From a bacterium (GTDB lineage: Bacteria > Patescibacteriota > Minisyncoccia > 2-02-FULL-40-12 > IGHO2-12-FULL-4), in the NCBI GenBank assembly GCA_030695705.1, contig JAUYPS010000016.1, forward strand, positions 1 through 9,433: a stretch of DNA of 9,433 nt, given 5' to 3'. Below, piece after piece: positions 1 to 4,625 of this stretch. Under the pieces are notes generated by a model, which was given only the letters and a program-made list of their open reading frames with translations, searched no databases and was not told where the DNA came from. The translations under genes and the position numbers were made by a program. Every line of letters starts with the position of its first letter. Positions within the stretch are counted from its first letter, which is position 1.

Positions 1-46
1 ACTTTCTTTTCGACATTTTTGTACCTCAAAATTGTTAAAGAAAAGT
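1..46. repeat. AT-rich imperfect hairpin at window edge
   Basis: The first 46 bases fold back on themselves: CTTT-containing left arm (1-19) against AAAG-containing right arm (28-46), with a few bulges and a short loop near 20-27. The element may be cut by the window edge. A second small perfect stem, tggtat/atacca (48-53 with 57-62), follows directly. On the minus strand these lie downstream of the comEA-like gene and are followed by T-rich sequence, so they could act as weak transcription terminators. No gene is seen in 1-152. Confidence 0.4.
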
Positions 47-71
47 ATGGTATTAAATACCACAAAAGTCT

Positions 72-131
72 AATCTTTGCAAGGTTCGTGTAAGCGCTTT
101 ATTAGCGTGCGTACGAAGCGAAATAAAGATT
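72..131. repeat. Imperfect inverted repeat downstream of comEA-like gene
   Basis: Outer arms aatcttt (72-78) and aaagatt (125-131) pair perfectly. After an internal loop, ttcgt (85-89) pairs with acgaa (113-117), and cgc (95-97) with gcg (105-107) closes the tip. It lies 21 bases past the comEA-like stop codon on the minus strand. It could be a 3'-end structure of that mRNA, or a small member of the long-hairpin set seen elsewhere in the window. Bases 83-106 also resemble the reverse complement of about 3813-3838. Confidence 0.5.
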
Positions 132-152
132 GATATTTTAGTTAGCGGTGAG

Positions 153-686
153 TTAAATGGTTATTTCATTTTTCATTTTCTCAAATTTGATGTCTCCGAT
201 GCCGTTTACCTCTTTGATTTCTTCAATCGTTTGGAAAGGGCCGTTAGTTTGCCGGTAGTCAATAATCCGTTGGGCGATAACCGGACCGACTCCGGTGATT
301 TTTTCCAGCTCTTGTTTGTCGGCGGTGTTGATATTTATTTTGGCCGATTGTTGAAATTGTTTGGGTGTCGGAGTAGGCGTGGGAGTGAAAAAGGGTGTTG
401 TTGAGATAGTGGGGACGGGTGTTGTTGTAGGCGTGGAAGATAAGGTTGGAAGCGGAATAGCGGTCGGAGTAGATGTTGGAGTTTGCGAAGGTAAAGGTGT
501 TGCAGTAGTAGGCGAACCAATCTTTGGTTTTGGAGCGTAGGTTTTTGATGGGGAAGTAGTGGGCGTGTCTATCTTTTCAGTGATGCTAGCTGATTGCTGT
601 TCTGGTTTTTGATTTGAAGAAAACAAAAACAAGCCACCGATTGTAGCCAGTCCGGTGAAAGTAATGATAATAAGTTTTGAATTCAA
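153..686 (-). CDS. ComEA-like helix-hairpin-helix DNA-binding protein, membrane-anchored
   Basis: The 177-aa protein has one N-terminal hydrophobic segment (about residues 4-24), a long Pro/Thr/Ser-rich linker (about 40-110, with TPTPTPTP at 101-108) and a C-terminal pair of helix-hairpin-helix motifs (117-177). ININTADKQEL followed by ITGVGPVIAQRIIDYR and a second VNGIGDIK motif is the ComEA signature. ComEA proteins bind incoming double-stranded DNA outside the membrane during natural transformation; the linker would hold the domain away from the membrane, through the cell wall. The start is TTG (684-686); the codon immediately upstream is an in-frame stop, and no Shine-Dalgarno is visible. 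A weak TAAATT at 693-698 would fit a leaderless start. It is the last of three minus-strand genes (pilB, ruvB, comEA), compatible with a competence role, but the 184-base gap and hairpin make co-transcription uncertain. Confidence 0.85.
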   Translation of the reverse strand: MNSKLIIITFTGLATIGGLFLFSSNQKPEQQSASITEKIDTPTTSPSKTYAPKPKIGSPTTATPLPSQTPTSTPTAIPLPTLSSTPTTTPVPTISTTPFFTPTPTPTPKQFQQSAKININTADKQELEKITGVGPVIAQRIIDYRQTNGPFQTIEEIKEVNGIGDIKFEKMKNEITI

Positions 687-700
687 TTAATTAATTTAAA

Positions 701-863
701 TCTCGAAGCCATAGTACCTCTGAGGACGCTCAAAGCTGCGAGCGGCATGGTTTGTCAACGACCCTAAGTTCTGACGAAGGGTTCTTGACAACGCGAGCAA
801 CTTTGCGCGATGAGAAAACCTCGCAGGGGTTTTCGAAGGTCCGAAGAGGAAGTATGGCGGAGA
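701..863. repeat. Long imperfect inverted repeat between ruvB and comEA
   Basis: Almost the whole gap is self-complementary. The outer stem is 708-727 with 839-858 (16 of 20 Watson-Crick), extended by tctc (701-704) with gaga (860-863). The middle stem is 728-743 with 793-808 (12 of 16). The upper stem is 753-765 with 778-790 (11 Watson-Crick, one G-T, one mismatch), with a 12-nt loop. A separate perfect 7-bp hairpin, gaaaacc (814-820) with ggttttc (828-834), branches from the right side. No coding frame or promoter was recognised. If transcribed from ruvB, it would sit in the 3' region of that message and ahead of comEA. Confidence 0.7.
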
Positions 864-870
864 GAGGGAG

Positions 871-1890
871 TTAAATCAAAGACCCTTGCGCGCTTTTACT
901 AAACTTTAACCCAAGGTGCTTGGCTCCCTCCTCGGTAATCACTCTGCCCCTGGTTGTTCTGGCCAAAAAGCCGATCTGCATCAGATACGGTTCGTAGACG
1001 TCTTCAATAGTAGCTTCTTCTTCGGCAATGGCGGCGGCAATTGTTTTCAAACCAACCGGCCCACCATTAAAATTATTGGCGATGGTGGTAAGAATCCTCT
1101 TGTCGGTACCTTCCAGTCCCAGATGATCGATTTCTAGCATCTCCAGGGCTTGCCTAGCTGAATCAGCGGTAATAATTTCTTTGTTATGGTGTTGAGCGAA
1201 ATCCCGAGATCTCTTAAGCAGTTTATTAGCGATACGTGGAGTGAAGCGAGAAGCGGCGGCGATGACCGAAAGAGCTTCCGGTTCGGTCTTTACATTTAAC
1301 AAAGAGGCTGAGCGGGAGATGATTTTTTCTATTTCTTTTTGCTGATAGAAGTCCAATTTAAAATTTACTCCGAAACGCGAACGGAAAGGATTGGAGAGCA
1401 GGGAGATTCTGGTGGTAGCGGCGATGAGAGTAAATTTCGGAAGTTGGATTTGAAGGGTCTTGGCGGAATTGCCTTTTCCGATGATAATATCCAGGTTGTA
1501 ATTTTCCATGGCCGGGTAAAGCGTCTCTTCCACCAGCTTATTCAGACGGTGAACCTCGTCAATGAAAAGAAAATCCCCTTCGTTTAATCCGGTTAGAATA
1601 GAACCTAAATCGCCGGCTTTTTCCAAAGCGGCTCCCGAGGTAATGCGCAAACTGGAATTCATCTGGCGGGAGATGATGTAGGCGAGGGTGGTCTTTCCTA
1701 AACCGGAGGGGCCGTGGATGAGGATATGCTCTAGCGGTTCTTTCCTTTTTTTGGCCGCTCCGATTAGAACAGCCAGATTCTTTTTGGCTTTCTCTTGTCC
1801 GACGTATTCTTCAAAAGTGGTGGGCCGGAGAGCTAAATCGAGAAACCCTTCATCTTCCGAATTGGTTTTTATTAATTTTTTGTCCTCCAT
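871..1890 (-). CDS. ruvB: Holliday junction branch migration ATPase RuvB
   Basis: RuvB is the hexameric AAA+ motor that, with RuvA, drives branch migration of Holliday junctions for RuvC to cut. The 339-aa length is normal. Order of motifs: LRPTTFEEYVGQ (21-32), Walker A GPSGLGKTT (60-68), Walker B LFIDEVHRL (108-116), sensor 1 AATTR (157-161), arginine finger in NPFRSRFG (R170), sensor 2 TPRIANKLLKR (217-227), and a winged-helix DNA-binding domain with GGPVGLKTIA (276-285) and EPYLMQIGFLARTTRGR (300-316). Small departures from the usual consensus are TRISLL for TRAGLL and SRFTPRIA for SRGTPRIA; catalytic residues are intact. ATG at 1888-1890 gives the family N-terminus, but no Shine-Dalgarno precedes it. 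A weak extended -10 (TGTTATTTT read on the minus strand, 1924-1932) could supply a roughly 27-nt leader. ruvA and ruvC are not in the window. Confidence 0.97.
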   Translation of the reverse strand: MEDKKLIKTNSEDEGFLDLALRPTTFEEYVGQEKAKKNLAVLIGAAKKRKEPLEHILIHGPSGLGKTTLAYIISRQMNSSLRITSGAALEKAGDLGSILTGLNEGDFLFIDEVHRLNKLVEETLYPAMENYNLDIIIGKGNSAKTLQIQLPKFTLIAATTRISLLSNPFRSRFGVNFKLDFYQQKEIEKIISRSASLLNVKTEPEALSVIAAASRFTPRIANKLLKRSRDFAQHHNKEIITADSARQALEMLEIDHLGLEGTDKRILTTIANNFNGGPVGLKTIAAAIAEEEATIEDVYEPYLMQIGFLARTTRGRVITEEGAKHLGLKFSKSAQGSLI

Positions 1891-1899
1891 AAGGTGGGA

Positions 1900-1928
1900 T
1901 TGACAATCACTTAAAATTCATATAAAAT
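1900..1928 (+). promoter_or_regulatory. Near-consensus sigma-70 promoter reading rightward into a non-coding gap
   Basis: TTGACA (1900-1905), a 17-base spacer and TAAAAT (1923-1928): a perfect -35 and a 5/6 -10 at ideal spacing. A start near 1935 is expected. No plus-strand gene lies downstream; the first thing transcribed is the structured region 1958-2119. It is one of the best promoter matches in the window, and it points against the flanking genes pilB and ruvB. Read on the minus strand the same bases overlap the possible ruvB promoter. Confidence 0.6.
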
Positions 1929-1934
1929 AACACA

Positions 1935-2122
1935 TAACAGCAGTTTTTGAGTTCTACATAAAAGGTCTAATCTGTAGGCAAATAAATCCTTTTTCACCAC
2001 TGCGATTTATTGGGTTAATTTAACGACGTGTACCCTGGTTCCGACTGGGATATTACTCAGGATTATCCTGTCCCGGCATATCTAATATCTGGGTTTTGCC
2101 TACAGGTTAGACCTTTTATTTT
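1935..2122 (+). ncRNA. Candidate structured non-coding RNA, family unknown
   Basis: A 25-bp closing stem pairs 1958-1982 with 2095-2119. Its only non-Watson-Crick position is T1971/G2106, a G-U wobble in plus-strand RNA but an A-C mismatch on the minus strand. Inside are a hairpin 1981-1988 with 2004-2011 (8 bp, competing with the last two pairs of the closing stem), a possible GGGT/ACCC helix (2012-2015 with 2032-2035), and a compound hairpin: cc (2041-2042) with gg (2075-2076), ggga (2047-2050) with tccc (2071-2074), and cagga (2058-2062) with tcctg (2066-2070). The 3' arm runs into TTTTATTTT (2114-2122), which could end transcription. Size resembles 6S RNA, but the branched interior does not look like a single bubble, so no family is assigned. 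Ends are estimates from the promoter and T-tract. It could instead be a palindromic DNA element. Confidence 0.5.
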
Positions 2123-2128
2123 CAAGAA

Positions 2129-3769
2129 CTATCCGAGCACCCTTAGCACTTCTTCTAAAGAGGTGCTTCCTTCTAAGACCTTCAAATAACCGTCTTGCAA
2201 CATGGTCACCATGCCTTTTTTCATGGCAGCTTCTCGCATTTCCGAAACGGCGGGGGATTTTAATATCAGGTTTTCCATCTCATCATCAACTTCGAATATT
2301 TCAAATACACCTATTCTTCCGCGGTAACCGGTAAAGTTACATTCGGCACATTGACCCGGGGAGAATATCTCGGTTGGTGAGTGTATTGCTGGTTTGCCAA
2401 TTTCCATGACCTTTTTCATTAATTCGGATTCTTCCTCGGTTAATGCTCTTTTCTTCTTGCACTCTTTACACAATTGGCGAACCAATCTTTGGGCCATAAC
2501 AGCATTAAGAGCAGGGGCGATTGATACAGGTTTTACTCCCAGATCAATCAAACGGGGAATAGCGCCGGCGGCATCGTTGGTATGCAAGGTCGAGAAAACC
2601 AAGTGGCCGGTCAAAGCGGCTTGCATGGCAATTTCGGCTGTTTCTCCATCGCGAATTTCTCCTATCAGAATAACGTCGGGATCTTGCCGGACAATAGCCC
2701 GGAGGCCTCCGGCAAAGGTGTATCCTTTGGCAGGATCAACCTGGGTTTGGGAAATCCCATCGATATGGTACTCCACCGGATCTTCAATAGTAATAATCTT
2801 CAGCCCCGGTTCATTGACTTGATTGATGAAAGCATACAAAGTGGTAGTTTTCCCTGAACCGGTCGGGCCGGTGGTCAAAATAGCTCCCGTTGTTTTTTGC
2901 AATAAATTTTTAATTAACTTCAAATTAGTTTCAGACAACCCCAGGTCCTCGATTTTTTGTTTAATTTCTTCCGGGTCCAAAATTCTCATCACCACATTTT
3001 CACCATACGATCCCGGTAAAACCGAGGTTCTAATCTCTATAACTTTTTCAAGGTAATTTACCGTGAAGCGGCCGTCTTGCGGGGCGTTATGGATGTTTAG
3101 TTTTAAACCGGAATTAATTTTTATCCGGGATAGCACTTTCTGATAATTTTCCGGATCAATTTCTACTACATCGCTTAGTACCCCGTCCATTCGATAACGG
3201 AGGCGGACGGTTTTCTCCTCCGGTTCCAAATGAATATCGGAAGCCCCTATTTTAATCGCTCCGGCCATAACTATCTCCAACACGTTGGTGGCGGAGAGTC
3301 CGGCCAGTTTTTCTTTTAAATCGGCGATGTTTTTAATTTCTTTCTGTACTTCGGAGAGCATCTCTTCATCAATAGAGACAGTGCCAAGCTGTTCTTCTGA
3401 TGGCTGAGGAAGTTCCTTATATTTTTGCCACAACTTCTGGATTCCCAAAGAGGAGACGATGCTGACAGTTAGTAGGAACCCTTTGGCGGACAGGTGGTCA
3501 ATATGTTTTTTAACCAGAGGATCAGCCGGGTCTACCACTACCATTCTTAATTTTTTTCCATCTCTGGAGATAACGCCGATACGGCCGGCGCGAGAATCGT
3601 CTTCGCTAATTAAAGCGAGCGCCTCCGGCTCGATAGGATTGATAGCGATGTTTATATATGAAAGCTTGTTGGCTTTGGCGAGATCTTTGGCTTGCTGTTC
3701 GATTCTTTCTTTTTCAATTTCACTCAATTTTTCTTCAAGCTCTTGGGGAAGTGTTGGGGAAGATGGCAT
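2129..3769 (-). CDS. pilB: Type IV pilus assembly / type II secretion ATPase (PilB/GspE family)
   Basis: This hexameric cytoplasmic ATPase powers pilin polymerisation. The 546-aa protein has a PilB/GspE N-terminal domain (about 1-130), then the PAS-like N2 region with the ASDIHLEP motif (176-183) and RYRMDGVL (191-198). The motor follows: Walker A GPTGSGKTT (301-309), Asp box ITIEDPVEY (326-334), Walker B DVILIGEIRD (365-374) and His box GHLVFSTLHTNDA (388-400). The zinc-binding tetracysteine C434/C437 and C474/C477 marks PilB/GspE rather than the retraction ATPase PilT. Length and motifs are complete. The ATG at 3767-3769 lies exactly where transcription from an extended -10 box would begin, so the mRNA is probably leaderless. 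It faces away from the 3770-4176 divergent region. Other pilus genes (pilC, pilD, pilins) are not in the window, so PilB versus GspE rests on lineage expectation. Confidence 0.95.
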   Translation of the reverse strand: MPSSPTLPQELEEKLSEIEKERIEQQAKDLAKANKLSYINIAINPIEPEALALISEDDSRAGRIGVISRDGKKLRMVVVDPADPLVKKHIDHLSAKGFLLTVSIVSSLGIQKLWQKYKELPQPSEEQLGTVSIDEEMLSEVQKEIKNIADLKEKLAGLSATNVLEIVMAGAIKIGASDIHLEPEEKTVRLRYRMDGVLSDVVEIDPENYQKVLSRIKINSGLKLNIHNAPQDGRFTVNYLEKVIEIRTSVLPGSYGENVVMRILDPEEIKQKIEDLGLSETNLKLIKNLLQKTTGAILTTGPTGSGKTTTLYAFINQVNEPGLKIITIEDPVEYHIDGISQTQVDPAKGYTFAGGLRAIVRQDPDVILIGEIRDGETAEIAMQAALTGHLVFSTLHTNDAAGAIPRLIDLGVKPVSIAPALNAVMAQRLVRQLCKECKKKRALTEEESELMKKVMEIGKPAIHSPTEIFSPGQCAECNFTGYRGRIGVFEIFEVDDEMENLILKSPAVSEMREAAMKKGMVTMLQDGYLKVLEGSTSLEEVLRVLG

Positions 3770-3775
3770 AGAATA

Positions 3776-3784
3776 ATTATAGCA
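3776..3784 (-). promoter_or_regulatory. Extended -10 promoter giving a leaderless pilB transcript
   Basis: On the minus strand TGC followed by perfect TATAAT (3781 down to 3776) is an extended -10 element. Seven bases downstream of the box is position 3769, the A of the pilB ATG. No good -35 is seen at 17-18 bases, which is common for extended -10 promoters. A second TATAAT read on the minus strand at 3848-3843 could give a longer leader. Confidence 0.6.
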
Positions 3785-3862
3785 GTTTAGGGATTTAAGT
3801 TTTGCACAATGGGCTAACTGCGCTTACACTAGCGAACCACAAATTATAAGCAATAGAATTTC

Positions 3863-3871
3863 TGTGGATAA
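3863..3871 (-). promoter_or_regulatory. Single perfect DnaA-box 9-mer
   Basis: tgtggataa on the plus strand is TTATCCACA on the minus strand, the strongest E. coli-type DnaA box. It lies in the divergent intergenic region, directly left of the 182-nt hairpin. A given 9-mer is expected roughly 0.07 times by chance in a window this size on both strands. No further perfect copy was noticed, so this is not evidence for an origin. Confidence 0.3.
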
Positions 3872-3878
3872 CCGTTCC

Positions 3879-4060
3879 GCCCCGCTTACTTCTTTTTAAA
3901 GATGTTCTCGCAGGCAAATAATGACTCGATTTCTTCATCAAGCCGACAAAAATTCAGTACCCCTCCAAGAGTCGGACCCAATTTTATGTTACCGGCTTGA
4001 TTTCAGAAATCTTCGTTTATTTGCACTGCTCGGCCATATTTTAAAAAAAGTAAGCGGGGC
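3879..4060. repeat. 182-nt near-continuous imperfect hairpin in divergent intergenic region
   Basis: Arms 3879-3900 and 4040-4060 pair over 21 bp with one bulged C (3892). Further in, 3910-3921 pairs with 4017-4029 (12 bp, one bulged A), 3929-3934 with 4005-4010 (6 bp), 3937-3945 with 3993-4001 (9 bp) and 3946-3954 with 3980-3989 (9 bp, one bulge). The apical loop is about 25 nt (3955-3979). The 65-residue plus-strand frame covering 3921-4118 is incidental and resembles no protein. The element lies between pilB and the next rightward gene, outside both inferred transcripts, unless it has its own promoter; only a poor candidate (TTGCAC, 17 bases, TACACT at 3802-3830) is seen. It could be a structured RNA or a palindromic DNA element. 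Confidence 0.75.
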
Positions 4061-4114
4061 TTCACTTACTTTTCTCCGATACGAATTCAAAGAGGCGGCA
4101 GAACTACGCTTGTC

Positions 4115-4143
4115 TTGATAAGTACCTTACTAAGTGCTATCTT
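4115..4143 (+). promoter_or_regulatory. Extended -10 promoter for the 118-aa hypothetical gene
   Basis: TTGATA (4115-4120), 17-base spacer, TATCTT (4138-4143) preceded by TGC, an extended -10. Predicted start is near 4150, leaving a leader of about 27 nt that contains a good ribosome binding site. Confidence 0.6.
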
Positions 4144-4163
4144 TTTTCAAACTGTTTTTAAAA

Positions 4164-4169
4164 AAGGAG
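4164..4169 (+). promoter_or_regulatory. Strong Shine-Dalgarno deciding a GTG start
   Basis: AAGGAG lies 7 bases ahead of the GTG at 4177. It is the only strong Shine-Dalgarno match seen upstream of any gene in the window, and it fixes the GTG as the start. Confidence 0.75.
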
Positions 4170-4176
4170 ATTTGCT

Positions 4177-4533
4177 GTGTCAGCAAAAAAGCAGGCTTCA
4201 GTGATTGAGTACGAATACTCTGAGAAAAGGAATCCTAAAAGAGCTCTCCTGATTGAAGTTGCTATTAACGAAAGTTTATTAGTCGTAAAACATCTGGAGG
4301 AAGTTTACTTTGTCCATATTATAGGGGAAAAGTTGGGAGGAGGGCATAAATTGGGATACTATGTTACTCCTAGTGCTGTACCGCTACCGGAGACCAAAGA
4401 GAGTTATAAGGTCATTAAAAAGATAGATGTTGATGGGGAAATTGTGGAGGGGGCTCTTCTTTTGGCCAAGAATCAGGCATGGTTCAGCCAGGCCAGAAGG
4501 TATTTTGATAAACTCAGATGGCTTGACAAATAG
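4177..4533 (+). CDS. Hypothetical protein, 118 aa
   Basis: Not recognised. The protein has no signal peptide or membrane segment. It is soluble and mildly basic, starting with a Lys-rich stretch (MSAKKQ), then alternating hydrophobic stretches that suggest beta strands (ALLIEVAI 23-30, SLLVVKHL 33-40, EVYFVHII 42-49). A Gly-rich turn, GEKLGGGHKLGYYV (50-63), follows, then a basic/aromatic C-terminus (NQAWFSQARRYFDKLRWLDK, 99-118) that looks helical. There are no cysteines or obvious catalytic motif. GTG is supported by a well-spaced AAGGAG. It has its own extended -10 promoter and an intrinsic terminator directly after it, so it is a single-gene unit. These clean signals, rare for this window, argue that it is a real and well-expressed gene. 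A nucleic-acid-binding role is possible from the basic ends but is only a guess. Confidence 0.8.
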   Translation: MSAKKQASVIEYEYSEKRNPKRALLIEVAINESLLVVKHLEEVYFVHIIGEKLGGGHKLGYYVTPSAVPLPETKESYKVIKKIDVDGEIVEGALLLAKNQAWFSQARRYFDKLRWLDK

Positions 4534-4562
4534 GTTCGGTTCGAATAGAATTAGTATATTGG

Positions 4563-4590
4563 AGTCCACTTAAAGTGGGCTTTTGTTTTT
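4563..4590 (+). terminator. Rho-independent terminator
   Basis: Stem agtccact (4563-4570) with agtgggct (4574-4581), 8 bp including one T-G pair, loop TAA, followed by the T-rich tract 4581-4590. It ends the 118-aa gene's transcript before nusA. Confidence 0.9.
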
Positions 4591-4609
4591 AAATAAAGAG
4601 TAATTAACC

Positions 4610-4615
4610 TATAAT
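4610..4615 (+). promoter_or_regulatory. -10 box for a near-leaderless nusA transcript
   Basis: A perfect TATAAT ends 10 bases before the nusA ATG (4626), predicting a start near 4622 and a leader of about 4 nt. No convincing -35 is present: the T-tract of the terminator lies there, and TTGTTT at 4583 is 21 bases away. Confidence 0.6.
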
Positions 4616-4625
4616 AAAAAGCGTT

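Noticed and set aside
335..520. Leu/Pro-rich minus-strand frame overlapping comEA
   Set aside because: Out-of-frame shadow of the Pro/Thr-rich linker of the ComEA-like gene.
766..820. CTGACGA at 771-777 as a hammerhead ribozyme core
   Set aside because: No following stem II plus GAAA and no correctly placed stem III or cleavage site were found; the heptamer lies in the apical loop of a larger hairpin.
1935..2122. Assigning the candidate RNA to 6S RNA
   Set aside because: Size fits, but the interior is branched with a hairpin right after the closing stem, and I could not identify the usual central bubble.
3863..4060. Replication origin
   Set aside because: Only one DnaA box, no AT-rich unwinding region with repeats and no dnaA/dnaN nearby.
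3921..4118. Plus-strand 65-codon open frame in the divergent region
   Set aside because: It is a translation of the long hairpin, with no Shine-Dalgarno and no protein-like composition.
4141..4166. Hairpin cttttt/aaaaag masking the Shine-Dalgarno of the 118-aa gene
   Set aside because: The left arm lies upstream of the predicted transcription start (about 4150), so it would not be in the mRNA.
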